Shown: one piece after another, positions 35,229 to 48,500 of the stretch | Layout of the letters: every line of letters begins with the position of its first letter | Numbering within the stretch: the stretch's first letter is position 1 | DNA from: Sthenelais limicola | Lineage: Eukaryota > Annelida > Polychaeta > Phyllodocida > Sigalionidae | Direction: 5' to 3' | DNA length: 64,000 nt | NCBI GenBank assembly: GCA_942159475.1 | Contig: OW804097.1 | Location: forward strand, 59,974,986-60,038,985 | Notes under the pieces: generated by a model | What the model was told of the DNA's origin: nothing | The model's input: the letters and a program-made list of their open reading frames with translations, nothing else | Databases searched by the model: none | Position numbers and translations under genes: made by a program

Positions 35229-38200
35229 TAAGACATGTAAAAGCCATAGATCATGATAAGTCTGTGATGATGTAATATGATAGATAATTATGTACAGTTC
35301 CATTGCTATATATAACGCCTTACGTAAGTAAGGTCTTACATGGGTGAAGTCAGCCCACATGATTTGAACCTTTAGAGGTCGAGATCCTAGTTAGGATATG
35401 ATCTAACTGGAATAACTTTATACAGAATCTAGTAATACGGAGGTTCAGCAAGTCTAACCTATATGTAAACATAGACGTATCTGTATATCTGATATACAAG
35501 CATACATTAAAAGGGAAAAAGAGGTTCAGCAAAACATGGCGTAATGTTATGCGTAATGTAGCATATCAAGCAAAATGTTCATCTCACAATTTATTTTTTA
35601 TACATAAAAATGCGACGTAAATCACAAACAAGTATTAACTTTAATATTGATCTATTTAACTATTGATCTATTTAACTTTACAATTAGTGTGAACTTAATG
35701 TTGCTACCTGGCGCTCCACAGGGAAAAGTTTTCTCTGGGTCAAATACTTGTGTCCGATGTCAAGTTATAGTTACTGCGATTTAGTCATGCTCAGACTGAA
35801 AATGTTAAATATTTACCTAAAATAACCTTGAACTTGAACTTCGATCAACGCAAAATAAAGTGATGAATCACAATGGGATATGTGAAGTTTGGACATGGAA
35901 TGGTATGTCTTGGTTAGATTAGTTTAATTTTTCCCTTCTTTTGAAGGGGTTGTAAAGCTACTATTTCTGAGTTTCCATAGACCTCCATACCCTTTAAAAC
36001 TGTATTTACCACATTTGGACTCACCCATGTTAGGATTGACCAGTCCAACTGTAATGGACCATCCCAAATTATGTAAGAGGTGAGAAAAGGGTGTTATATG
36101 GGTGGGGAAGGGTGGAGCAGGTGGAAATTTGATATGATAGCATCTGATTTCACATCTGATATCACAAAAACATGCTATAAGATATCATCTGATTTCACAT
36201 CTGATATAAGACTGAGTCTTTGTCATATCTGATCAAGATAGGAAATCAATGATTGGCATTCGTCAGGTCGACTCAATGATTTCTGTTCCTTCGAAAATAA
36301 AAAAGATGGTTACGTAATTGGGATAAGTTTGCTTGCAGAACCGCCCTATAAGTACAATTCACCTTCATCAATCCTCTCTAATAACCCACATTAAAGACAA
36401 AAATGAGGTTCAAAATAACAGCCTAACATATAGATTGAATAAATTGAATTCATATGGCTCATGATGATACATATGGAGAGGTAATTTCAAACCACGCCTG
36501 TTCAAGGAATGACACATTTGCTCTGCCAATGCTCCCCATGTGTAGAGGGGTGGGGGTAAATGTATCATGTGGAAAATACCTGTTCACTAAAATATATTTA
36601 TTATTATTATTCAGATGTATTTGTAAATGTACATAAATGGGTTTCATCCTCCACGGGTGAAACACATAAAGGTATTAGGGTATTGATAAAGATTATTTTT
36701 GTCATGAAACTAGTGTTAAAAGGATGCCTTTCATGTTTCATTTAATTGAAATGCCTAAATCTTATGTGATTGTTGCCATATTTCTTAGTAAATATAAAGT
36801 CAGTAAAAATGTATGTTTTGCTAGTTAGTGACAAATATTGCCATGTTTAATTTGCCATTTTCATTGAGTAAATTGCCATAATTGCTCGTGAACACAGGGT
36901 AATAAAGTATTTTTTACACTGAATTTTGGGTCAATTTATGAAACCACTACCATTTTACCTTTAGTGTAAAATTTCTTTTTGAATTCCTAGAATTGGTATT
37001 TAATATATATTTTCTGCTAGTATTGGTATTTTTTTAGGAATCTTACACTATTCATCGTATTGTGACTTATATTATAGAATTGAATTCATCAATGCGCTGT
37101 TATATTTATACAAAAATTTGAAGTTCAAGTGGTGAGCAATTATAAGTGAAGCCACTGCAGGAAAGAATTTCGATAGGCTCTAAACTGTCATGTTTTACTG
37201 TTGCCATGTAATATTTTTTCTGTTTTATTTTGTCAGGATTTACTGTATTCCTTACTCAGGATTCATTCTTTGGTGACTTCTTTGTATAGATCTACTAACG
37301 AGCATGTCTGTAGTGGTCGATTTCAGCTTGCAACTGGCCAGTGGGACTGGCCAGCTGGAGTTGTTTCCTACCGAACACACTTGATCTGTTCTGGCTTCCA
37401 CTAGGTCCAGAACCTCTGAACTCCTATGGGCAGAGACCTACTTTAGTGGGGTGCGCTTCCCAAAGGAACAGTTGAGTGACTGAAGCTCAATTAGGTGGCA
37501 CAGTCGGCCCACTGGGCTGCCAGACAGCTGCGTGCCTTTGAACTTACATTCAGTCAATCTGACTTACAATCACTCAATATCTGAGTTATCGCAGTGCGCT
37601 AAATCAGTGCAAAGACACCTTTTTATCCAAACTATATATGACTTAATATTCAAGAATATTGAATTGAAAATTACTTTATTTTTCAAATGGTTATATGTTG
37701 TATATATGTATGAGGTTGACAATTCATATGATAATATTGAATCAAGGTAATGATGCTTTTATCTGAATATATTATCCTAGAGTTTACATGAGAAACATGA
37801 TTTTATTTGAAATGTCAAATATTGCCAACTGTTCATATCAGATCTATTCTGTGTCAATTGTTGTGTTCGTTCATTGTTTTTATATGTTTATCCATGAGGT
37901 GCTTAAGGCTTCCATTGTGATTGATGCATTAGATGATGTTTAATACCCAATGTAACAATGTTTCAATTGTCATTTGCAAAGATCTTTGCTGTATAAACAA
38001 TTGTCAATAGAAAAAACTTTCATCAATCCTGTAATATTCCTTGCCGAGAAGAACAATGTTATCCTCTTTAAGTTCTTTCCATAATATGTTCTCCTCTTTA
38101 CCCGTGGGTTGGATCCCTTGTGAATACAATAGTACACGTACTACACATTTTGCCCATAGCTTGTGCAAACCTTCCCTTCCTCGAACAACTTTTGTCATGT

Positions 38201-38914
38201 ACTGATTCTGAGGCATTTGTATCTACCTCCAGAACACAATTCAAGAAATACATGAAGTGCAATAAAAATTATTATCCTAGATGTAACTGTGGACTAAATT
38301 AATGTGTCATGACTTCGGCAATAAAATTCGATTTGTAAAAAGAAAATAATGTATAACGGGAGAATGGTTACCATTCGTCATTGCCGATGAACGTGTAATC
38401 CAGAATCTATATTCTTGAATGGTAATGACCTTACAATTACGACAACAATACCAATTGATAAGTTTTCTACACGGAAAATAGCGTTCTCTGTCTCATGACA
38501 GTCCTCCGAATGAATGTCACTACTTTTCTATTTGACATGCATGGTGTATAGAATTACATATCTACATGCGTACAATATATAAACTATGTGAAGGCATCCC
38601 CTTGCCGCAATATAGCTGCGACGAGGCCACGCCCACCTTGGTTTGTTGATGGTTACCAACCATGTGATAAGGCTTATGGCAGCTTCTGGAGCCTCAATAG
38701 GGGTAGCCTGAGTTTGAGAGTGGCTATGGGCCCAGGGAGGCCAGCGCAATGCACTATGGGAGATTTAAGCAGGAAGGTAGGCCACTTCCATGGTTTGTTT
38801 ACTTCCGTCCAATAGCTCTCAGTAGGGGCTGGGAGTACATATCTTTTAATTTTAGAATTAAGGGAAGTAATATAGCTTAGATCACCACCAAACTAAAGGA
38901 TATTGAAGAGGAAA
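35229..38914. other. intergenic region, no gene seen
   Basis: An AATAAA lies near 35853 and could be the galactosyltransferase polyadenylation signal. A fragment of MITE family A (CAATTCACCTTCATCAATCC to AGGTTCAAAATAACAG) lies at 36355-36430, and a short direct duplication of ATCTGATTTCACATCTGATAT at 36143-36205. No supported gene. Confidence 0.45.
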
Positions 38915-39110
38915 TTATGCACTTTAATTGTGCTGTCACTGATTGTCATGCATGCTCCAGGAAAACAACAGATTGGATAAGTATCCATCCAGTTGACAAA
39001 ACATAGAAAACATGGGAGAGAAAGATTTGGACTGAATTATATAGGCAAAAAGACTCAAGACCTAGTAGGTTTACTAAATTCTATTCAAGACCATTTTAAG
39101 GATGTGCATC
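38915..39110 (+). pseudogene. decayed THAP-type zinc finger fragment
   Basis: In one frame the sequence reads FNCAVTDCHACSRK, then WISIHPVDK, a stop, KTWERKIWTELYRQ and SRFTKFYSRPF. Spacing resembles the THAP C2CH fold (C-x-V-x-x-C, FHxFP, W, CSxHF), with the final Cys and His replaced by Tyr and Pro and two stops. THAP domains occur in P-element-type transposases and host proteins. The identification is tentative. Confidence 0.35.
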
Positions 39111-39599
39111 CAGCAGCTGAACACCTACATTCATTATTATCATCATCATAGAAAATTATTGTGAACAAAAACAAAAACAACCTGCCCTCTCAGTAAACTG
39201 TGTGTCGGCCGTGACAGCCGTGATGCAGAGCGTGGGGGACAGGGGAAGATGCCCAAGACATGCCCGGAGTGACGGCCAAGGGGTGCGGTAGCTACGCCTA
39301 CCATATGTGGCCTCCCTACAGGTCTTAATCTGCACTGGGAGCACCGTCTCAAGCTCCTCATATTGTAACTCGGGACACGTCTATTCATGATATTAAATCA
39401 AGAGGTAATTGGAAATCACCTGTAGTATTCCAATATTTAACTCCTTTACATTTACGCATGTTAACTATTGATGCACAGACGTCGTCAAAATTGTAATTAA
39501 TTAATGTTCGCCAAACCTCTCCTTCATGTTGTCTATAATAGTTACCATTCATATTAAATAATCGTTCAATGTCCATCGATGTCTATATGCCTCCCCGAC

Positions 39600-39830
39600 A
39601 GCCGATTTGTTTGAAATATTTCCAAGGGCAAAGTAACCTTGCAGTTTTATATATATATATAATACTTTTATTCAGGAATAATATACAGTTACATTTGACT
39701 TGTTCATTATAGTATGATCACTTAATAACATCAATTCTAATATCCAGGAAGTGGGTAAGGACATCTGCATTAATGCAGGTCTTCCAAACGACCTCCCAAT
39801 AAATAATAATATTATATAACAAAACATCAA
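39600..39830 (-). mobile_element. possible retroelement 3' end
   Basis: TATATA run then ACTTTTATTCAGGAATAATA at about 39663, resembling on the minus strand the 3' untranslated end and AATAAAAGT tail of a non-LTR element. No coding remnant is attached, and the reverse-transcriptase fragment further right is on the same strand but separated by about 700 bp. Confidence 0.35.
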
Positions 39831-41516
39831 TCACAGTTACAATTCTTAATGCTAACAATTCGTTTTAGGTTTACCTTATATTCTATCTTGCGGTTGAAAT
39901 ACTAAGTAAACGTAATAAGTCAGCTTCTTTCATTATGATTATAACGGAGCGCCATGATCTACTTCATGGCTTATCGCTCTTGTTAATACATTGAGTAAGT
40001 TGAATTTTATTGATAATTTTCACTCAACCCCCTAATTCCATGAATTTAAAACATGATCCCCCCTCCCCTCCCAACTGCTAATTGACATATCTCCAATATA
40101 GCGTAACAAAGTGATACTTCCCCTACCCTTCCCCTTCCCTGTCGTTGTATCGACCTTCACTTGTTAGATGGGTTTACAATCCCATTACATGTTCAAAATA
40201 AAGTTCATTTCAAAACTACGGACGGCATTTGTTAACCTTGCGGGTTTTATCTACATTCATTCATGGACGGATACTATTGTTTAAAGTTGGCTTTAACGTT
40301 ATCTCCTCACTTTCCTTCTTCGACAACGTTCCTGGACAGTATAATTTTTTAGCTAACACATTTCTACCTAGTCTATACAATTCACTTATGGTTTTAAGAA
40401 TTACCGTTATTCAACAGTTGCTGTCATTTACTACAATTCGTACAGAGTTAAAACTGAACATTTGGGATATTCAGTCATACATATTAGTGTACAGGGTTCA
40501 ACCGAGCGCCTGCAAAGATATTATGTTTTAACCTATATACATCATTCTTCTTGTGTTACTTTAAGAAAACTGTCATAAGTTTGTACAAATTTGTATTTCA
40601 GATAATGTCGAAAATTCTTTCTCTCCTTGATCAATTGAACCTCGTCTGAAAGATTATTCCAGAGTTGGGTCATTTTATAAATGTACGATCTTTTAAAAGT
40701 TTCATTTTTAGGACAAGGAACTATTAGTTTCTTTCCTTTAGCTAACCGCCTTAAATTCACGCTTTTTGAGTCCAGGAGCTCATTGTTTAAGGAAAGTAGG
40801 AATGCCATGTCCAATATGTGTGAGTCGCGTCTTGTTTAGAGAGTTGTTATGTTAAGTGTTTTGTGGATCTGCTCCGTACTTGTCAATTTAGGTAAGTGTA
40901 ATACTATCTTTAAGGCCGAATTCTGCAATGTTTGCAGTTTTTGTAGACGAGTTAGTGCTGTAGCAGAGTAAAACACATCCCCATAATCAATTATGGGTCT
41001 TATCATAACCTTGTATACTAACAATAATGTACTTTTATCACAGGCCCCGTACAACTTGGACATGGCTTTGACCCTTGTTCTCACAGTGTTTTCTTTCTTA
41101 ATCATAAATTTCTTAAAAGTTAGCTGTTTGTCTACTTCGATACCAAGGTACTTATAACTCGCCGCATTGTCTAACTCCTGATCATCAATATTGTAAGATA
41201 CTATATTATTATGGTCCTCCTTTGTCCTTATCGTTAGACTCTTACATTTCCCTATATTCAACGATATTTTATTTAATGCACACCATCATACAATATTATC
41301 TAAATCTTGTTGAAGTCCTTGTATACTGGGACTACCTAGAGATCTATTTTGATACACCACCGTATCGTCGGCGAATAATTGTATTCTGCTGTTTTTAACC
41401 ACTCTTGGTAAGTCGTTGATATATATCAAGAACATAAGAGGGCCCAACGATGTCCCCTGAGGCACCCCACATATTACTGGTTTCAGTGCGGAAGATCCAT
41501 TGCTTATAGTCACTTT

Positions 41517-41548
41517 TTGTTTCTCTGCTATTTATAGCAGAGAAACAA
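41517..41548. repeat. perfect 14-bp palindrome at the LINE break
   Basis: TTGTTTCTCTGCTA at 41517-41530 and TAGCAGAGAAACAA at 41535-41548 are exact complements around TTTA. The right edge of the RT coding sequence runs into the first arm, so the palindrome sits exactly at the insertion boundary. Confidence 0.9.
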
Positions 41549-42976
41549 GTGTGTTACTATGAAATACGCCAATCACTGATACTGCATCTAAATCTTGATA
41601 ACTTGGTTAACTGTCTGTGAGGTGTTTAAGCTTAGATGTGACATCAGGCGAGGATGCCATATCTAATCCTTTCAATCAGTCATAGATTTCACACCTAGAT
41701 GTTATTGAAGGCTGATTGACAGCCTTTCTAGGTTTAGCCAAGGGAGTTGATTGGCTGTTAGTTAGATGCTTCTCCAACCATGATAGGTCTGCAGAAGGCC
41801 CTCCCACCTCCCACACCACCCCTCTGCCCACAACCCCTTACCTGCCTCAGGTGCTCAAATGGACACTGCCAAACACATTTTCTAAATTTTAAAAGTAAGT
41901 TACCAACTATTTAGCCTAGCCTAGCCTAGCTTACTACTTTTTATACGACCAACTCTTTTTTTTCCGACCAAACTTGTTTTTTACGACCATTTTTTTTTCC
42001 GACTAACTTTTTTCCGACCAACTTTTTTTAACGACAATTTTTTTACGATAAACTTTTTTTTACGACAAACTTTTTTTTACGACAAACTTTTTTTTACCAA
42101 CTTTTTTTAACGGCAATTTTTTTCGACAAACTTTTTACGACAAACTTTTTTTACGACAAACTTTTTTTTACAAACTTATTTTAACGACAATTTTTTTCCG
42201 ACCAACTTTTTCCGACTAACTTTTTCCGACCAACTTTTTTTAACGACACTTTTTTTACCAACTTTTTTTAACGACAATTTTTTTACGACCAACTATTTTT
42301 TAACGACAATTTTTTTTTCGACCAATTTTTTGCGACCAACTTTTTTTTTACGACCAACTTTTTTTTAACGACCAATTTTTTTTCAACGACCAACTTTTTT
42401 TAAACGACAATTATTTTCCGACCAACTATTTTTCAACAATAATTTTTTTTCAACTAACTTTTTTTTACAGCCCTGGCTATTGCAGAGTTATTCATTATTG
42501 GTAACAGTTACTGAAGTGGAAATAAAAGTCAAGTGTATATATAAACCCTAGTCTAGTTGACATTTGTATGTCTTTTGTGCCATATTAGATTTTACCTTCT
42601 GGTCTGTGAGGACTAGTGGAAACTCAGGAGGACTAGTGGATCTTATTTCTACGTAGGTATTTCCCTAAGTTTATCATTTTTCTCCCTTTCTCTACATGTT
42701 TCAGAGTTCATGATTTCAATGGTCCTCAGTGACTGGTCATAAATTCAATTCAATTCAATTCAAGAATTCTTTATTGCAATAGATGTCTTTATTGCAATGA
42801 GGTGGTCCAGCATTCTAAATAGACAGGTGTCTAGGGTAGGTCTTCTGCCTGACATTGGACATAAGTAATTGAGGCTGAGAAATCGTTTCCATTGGAAACG
42901 CCAGGTATATAAATTAAGTTGACACTAATTGTAATATTAATTAGATAAACCAAATTTAACTTGATAATTTCTTAAC
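41521..42976. mobile_element. insertion inside the LINE reverse transcriptase
   Basis: Foreign to the RT frame on both sides. Contains gene-free sequence, a 0.5 kb T-rich minisatellite (41941-42466) and, at 42740-42775, AATTCAATTCAATTCAAGAA followed by TTCTTTATTGCAATAG, the look of another retroelement tail in minus orientation. So at least two events are stacked here. No target duplication could be fixed with confidence. Confidence 0.65.
41941..42466. repeat. T-rich minisatellite, ACGACNAACTTTTTTT units
   Basis: About 30 degenerate units of 14-18 bp built from ACGACAA, CGACCAAC or CGACTAAC followed by 5-9 T residues. The + strand is strongly pyrimidine-rich. Unit length and T-run length vary from copy to copy. 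Confidence 0.9.
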
Positions 42977-43414
42977 TTAGTACTTGTTGATACCTTCAGT
43001 CAAATAATTTCTAAACCAATTAAAAGAATTTCCTACTACTCCATAATTTAATAATTTCTGTAATAATAATTCATGATTTACCGTGTCGAAAGCTTTTTTA
43101 AAATCGAGGAAAATAAGATCTGTTGCTTTTTTTGTGTTAAAGTTATCATATACTGAACTGAGTAAATTAGTTTTCTTGATTTTGATTTGAAAAATGTTTA
43201 TTAGGCTGAAGAGATTTAACATTAATAGTTAAATAAATATTTCAATAACAGTTAAATTCTTGGCATTTACTTTTTGGTGCAGGCCTTACATGCCTACCTG
43301 CATGGTTTTGTCAATAGTCTGTGAACAAATAAAATGTTATGGTTGTTATACAAGAAATTGCATTTCACATAATTATGTAACACCATGGTCTACCTGGATC
43401 AACTGTGGATAAAC

Positions 43415-43763
43415 TTAAAGTTGCATTCTCAGCTATAACAACAACGCAAGCATCCCAAATCTACTCATATTATGACTCATAGGATTGAATTCATCAATAT
43501 TTTGCTGCTGTTATGTTTATACAAGAATAAAGAGGTTGACGAGAAAATGGCCGCTGGTGAGCAAAAATAAGTGAATCCATTGCAGTAATGTATTAGGCCT
43601 CCGAAATCTAAATGTGGACTTGATAAAACCCTGTAGCAAACTCAATCAGACAGAATTCTCCAATTCTTTGGTCGAATGACTTTTAGATGAGTTGGGAAAA
43701 GAACGGAACAAAAATGTTAAAATGTTAAAGTCTTTGACTGACGTTAGCTGAGAATGCAGCTTT
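43415..43763. mobile_element. MITE family D, both ends present
   Basis: Left TTAAAGTTGCATTCTCAGCT and right TTAGCTGAGAATGCAGCTTT are inverted repeats of about 20 bp. The 349 bp interior includes ATATTATGACTCAT-like and GTTATGTTTATAC motifs found in the copies at 29513 and 53600. Confidence 0.85.
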
Positions 43764-44066
43764 GAAATATTGGACTGCACCCATTCCCATTCCTTGACGT
43801 AACTGATAAAATGAATAAAAATACTCATGTTATATGTAGTCCTATCAGTAATAAATACAGGAAAACATTAGTCACTATGTCATTATTCTTACTTTAACAA
43901 AATTCTTGACAAAAGGGATGTTGAGAGAGTTATGGCTTATGCTATGGCACCAACGATGATCTAGACCCACCCTATATATAGTGTGGCTATACCAACGCCA
44001 TAGAATAGTACTAAATAACATTAAATAATATTAATAATGATACGTCTGGTAGTTATGATTATATGT

Positions 44067-44140
44067 GGGTCAGGACGTCAGAAAATGTACAATCGGCCGC
44101 TCGACACATTGAGTAAATTTGGCCAAATTCGGTTAAACAA
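44067..44140 (+). mobile_element. MITE family A, 5' stub
   Basis: GGGTCAGGACGTCAGAAAAT, then GTACAATCGGCCGCTCGACA and a short interior before the homology stops. Right half absent. Confidence 0.7.
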
Positions 44141-44915
44141 ATGGTCATTTCTCATGAACTCATCACCCAAACCCTCCAGACCATTTTTAGCTGTAAACCG
44201 ATTTTGAAAGTGGAAATTATGTAGGACTATATTCACTATTATCGCTAATGATCTGTTAAACAACTGTGGAAAGGCTTGAATTGTTTTTGTTTTTTTATAT
44301 AATTTTATAGGATGGCAGCGGATTTCTGTCTGTCCTATTGGTTGGGCGTAGCGGTGAAACGTTAATTTCACATACTGAATAATAATCACTTATCTCTGCC
44401 GATATCTTGATCCAGCTACAGTGTCCAGCCCTTCTTGATAGTCACTTTCTTAAAAAATCAGCTTTGACTTTAAACACAATCAAGAACTCTTCCTAAAATC
44501 CGTGCGTCGACGCCCGCGCACACATTGCATACAGTGCACAACAAGTCTAGCAACACCTTTGTATTCACCAACGTGGGAGTTGCTATTTTCACAACCGCAG
44601 CGCCACCTTCGAAGTACCCGGATTCCTGTCTCAAAGAATATAATATTATTTAGTAATTGCATCAGAAGGGAGCAGTGGTAGATTTGGAAGATGCACCTGC
44701 CCTTTTCTGCCGCCGGGAATAACCGAACTATTCAAAACGAGTCAGTTGATGAAATTAGAATTTATTTCATATTTGTATATGCTGTCCTTATTTGCCTTCA
44801 TTCATATATATTGATTTGTCACAGAAAAAATAGTCATAAATGGGTAAAATGGATTACCATCATATTTCATATATTTTCGGAGAAATAGACATGATTAACT
44901 GTAGGTCCGCACTGA

Positions 44916-45299
44916 GGTCAGGTCGTCAAAAGATGTACAATAGGCAGCTCTACACATAATTAGTACATTCTGCTGAATAAGGCTAAAAGGTTATGCATGC
45001 TATGCTGAGTATATTTTGTATTGGTTTAAAAGGACAAATCTGTTGGGTTAATGTTTAACTTCATTGTTCTCTTAAATTTTGGTCATATGAGAGGATTTTA
45101 AAAGAGGAGGAAGATATACAAAATTCCAAATTTAAAAGTTTCTTCTGAATATTTAATTCAGTGGAAACCCCTTGGTTATTTATTGCTAAACAACAATTTA
45201 TTCCAAAAATATTTAGATTAAAAATAATTCGATTCGATTAGATTTTTAAAGTTTATTTGGTAAAGACGAATTGTAAACTTTCTGACGACGTGGGCCCAC
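44916..45299 (+). mobile_element. MITE family A, enlarged copy upstream of contactin
   Basis: Left GGTCAGGTCGTCAAAAGATG, right GAATTGTAAACTTTCTGACG. The interior carries about 130 bp of extra A/T-rich sequence at 45110-45240. It ends about 160 bp upstream of the contactin ATG and so lies in the likely promoter or 5' leader. Confidence 0.8.
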
Positions 45300-45458
45300 T
45301 CACTGTTATCGTGACCCATTTTTAATCTTTTACCTGATGTTCAGAGAGTGAGTCAAAGCGACCTGGATATCTCCTCCTTATCTCTTGATAAGATGTCAAC
45401 CCATTGACAACCTGCTTCATATCCTGAGCAGGGAATTTACCCGCGGCCCCAAGGAAAC

Positions 45459-45531
45459 ATGGCTGCCCAACATTTTCTTCTAATCCTCTCTTCTGTTTTT
45501 CTAACTGTTAGTTCGGAGTACGCCTTGTTCG
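45459..45531 (+). CDS. contactin exon 1, signal peptide
   Basis: Encodes MAAQHFLLILSSVFLTVSSE and YALFG; a classic signal peptide with likely cleavage after VSS. Donor CG|GTAAGT, phase 1. Confidence 0.88.
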
Positions 45532-48500
45532 GTAAGTTACCTTGAGAGTTTTTACTTTAGGGATTGTTTGAAAAGTGAATGGAAATCAACGCTGGTAATC
45601 TAGATGATTAGAATCTAGATTGATTCGGGTCAGCTCGGTCCAATGCTACCTGTAAAGTGAGATTATAGTTTAAATTTTAGAGCCACATGAGAGTTACTGA
45701 TATAGTTTCGTTTCTTGGTCACATTACTAGTAATATGCATACATATAACTTGTGTAAAGGGGTTACATGAGGGACACAAACATATATATATTAGACAGTT
45801 CCCGTCTTGTATAGTCTATTTATTATGTCTAATTCTAAATTATCTCAATCTTCAATTGTTAGTATATGGGTCAGGTCGTCAGAAAATGTATAATTCGCCA
45901 ATCACTGATCTTCCTAATAATAATACAATATAGAACATTTCCTGTCCATATGTAAGAGAACGGAAGCATTCTGGACTCACTTAGACCATTGGCTTCTAGC
46001 TGCAAAACATGTATATGTACATATATACATACTCATTCTGAAATGAACCAGTGACATACCTCCTTGACTTTATAGGTGTCTCAGAATGAATCGAAATATT
46101 GAACTGTATGTTTTTGGAAGCAAAACTCTATTATTTATAATATAAATTATTACATAATATTAGTTATATTATAACAGATGTATAATGGAGGAAACTTGTA
46201 TTTCTGTGCTTCAAGGGTACCATGATTTCTAGATTATCGGAGAAACAGATTGGGAAAAATGATATTTTATGGGAGAGGCTGATGAACCCATTGTAAAGTT
46301 AAACCAGGCACTATATCATAAGTTCAAAAAAAAATAGGGATACTAGAACAAAATATCCAGTATGAGTAGTTTAAATTACTGTTTGACTAAATCAAAACCT
46401 TCTATGTTGGACACATTGTGTTCAGACATTGAGAGATAGACCGGCAAGGCAAAAACTTTCCCCAAATCGTAATACACCTGCCCATAACCGAACAGAATAT
46501 TCTTTAATCAACGATATAGATCTATTATTTATCGTTTTTCAGCCTGATTTAAATATGCAGAGCTGCTGATTGTAGTTTTACTGACGTCATACAGGCAATT
46601 AGCACGAGTAGGAAGTAGTGCTCAATAAATTGTGTGTGTCGACTTGTGGACTCTATAGATATACATTTATAAATTCATAAATATACTTGATTTCGTTTGA
46701 TATCATTTATTTCCATGACGAAATATGCTGTTTGACAGACACTTTCTACAGATAGTAGGTCTATCAGTTGTGATCATACATTGGGGGAAAATCCATAACA
46801 AAAATAATGAAAATGTATCAAAATTCAATCTATTGGGTTTTAAATTTAAAATACTGTTACAAGTGTGATACCTTCAGTAAGCTAGTATGGGTTTACATTA
46901 TGACACAAGGGGTGCCTTGCACCATACACCATAAGATCCTATCTTAAAGGCCTCTTAATACTCTCTTAAATTTACGACTATGAGGGCTTTATGATACGAG
47001 GGTTCTTGCATTGAAACTCATCCATTTGAGCAAGGTAAGACTTCTCTCAGATGTCTCTCAGAGTTCTCTTAGACTAGTCTAAGAAAATAATCGTTTATAG
47101 TGCAATGCAACTTTTGCTAAGAGGGAGTTACGAGGCTTCTAAAAGGGGTTTAACACAGAATCGTATATAATGCAATGCACCCAATGAGGTATAACAATAC
47201 TTTATCCATGTATTTCCATAGTACTCATTGTATGTACTATAGTACTATCGTACTATCGTACTAAGTACATTGTGTCCTTAGAGGACCCGTTAACAAGTAG
47301 TATATATGACCACTGTTGTACTGTTGTTCCCTAATTTATACATACTGTACAATATACCCCTACTTATCTAGAATGTCCGACCGGGTGGGAGGATCATTTG
47401 GATTTTTGCTACAAGTTCGTGAATGATGAATTAGATATAGCAGGAGCAAAGGAAGGATGCCTCGTGAGTATTTGTAAAGATGTCAGCTACCGTCGTTCAA
47501 AAACTAAAGTTGTTCTGCTTTCTGTTCCGTTCTTTTCCAACCTCTAAAAATCATTTGACCCTGGGATTTGGTACGTATTCATACGGGGGAAAGCACTAAG
47601 CACTTCAATGCAAACATTCCTACAAATAGATCTTGTGGAAACAAACATGTAAAAATTATCAATTTTGCGACTTATGACTAATGTATTAGTAATTAATGTA
47701 CTTAAAGATTGTTAATGCTACAAAAACAATATTTTATGATATAATATATAGAGAGATAAAAACAAACAATGTAGATACACAGTAAAATAAACCTCTGACT
47801 TCAGCAACTGGGGGACAGGACGTACCCTTTGACCATCAACAGTGAACAGGAACATATCTTCATCACCACGCAGCTGGAGAAACATGACAAAGGAGAGATC
47901 AAGTAGGTTCTCTACATTGACTCTATCAAACGAAAAAACTACTAGCATCTTTGAGATAAAATTAAATAAAACAGCCACATAAACGCTTTTTAACACTATA
48001 TCCTCTGTATTGCGCAATCAGAAGACCTGCAAATGCAAAGATTGTGACTATATCTCCATATTTGTATTATTTGGAATTAAGGTGATAAATACTTAAATCA
48101 TATTTTATATTATATATCTAATAGGGTAGTTGCATATCCGCCATCTTGAATCTTGATTCGCAAGGAATTATGGGAGATATTGTACAGTGTAAAACCTATA
48201 GAAATCTTCTTATGTTCAGCATGTAATAAAATAAGAGGCAACGTTAGGACTATGATGAGCTGTTTTTTATGATATAAGAGGTTTCAAAAAATGTTTGATA
48301 TCGTCTAAGAAAAATGGTAGGATCAATGACTGACATTAAGGACAGGGAAAGGGCTCTGATTGTTGATAATGCTCGAGGCGAAGCCATGGGTATTATGAAC
48401 AATAGGCCCAATTCCTGTCTGAAATGGAGGTCATTAATCTGTTTAGTATATTTTGAGAATATTTCAAACCTACCTATTCAGTAAAAAAACGACACATATT

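Larger units (their letters stand above)
40542..43222 (-). pseudogene. non-LTR retrotransposon reverse transcriptase, broken and split by an insertion
   Basis: Minus-strand pieces in gene order. 43222-42977: DLIFLDFKKAFDTVNHELLL and WFRNYLTEG (RT domains 2-3). 41520-41286: GVPQGTSLGPLMFLIYINDL and LFADDT (domains 4-5; the catalytic pair is DD of FADD). 41261-40836: SYKYLGIEVDKQLTFKK and IRPIIDYGDVFY (thumb). 40814-40542: KRSYIYKMTQLWNNL and FRHYLKYKF (conserved C-terminal tail). Stops and short frames separate the pieces, and 1.46 kb of foreign sequence interrupts the YLTE/KQKVTI junction. The 5' half with the endonuclease is missing. CR1/L2/Jockey-like class; exact clade undetermined. Confidence 0.9.

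Noticed and set aside
39146..39388. Arg-rich minus-strand frames of 60-80 residues
   Set aside because: Two frames overlap each other in the same G/C-richer patch; no domain similarity, most likely chance.
47718..48017. 99-residue minus-strand frame in the contactin gene
   Set aside because: Antisense to a contactin exon (47805-47902) whose plus-strand frame, splice sites and lectin motif all agree.
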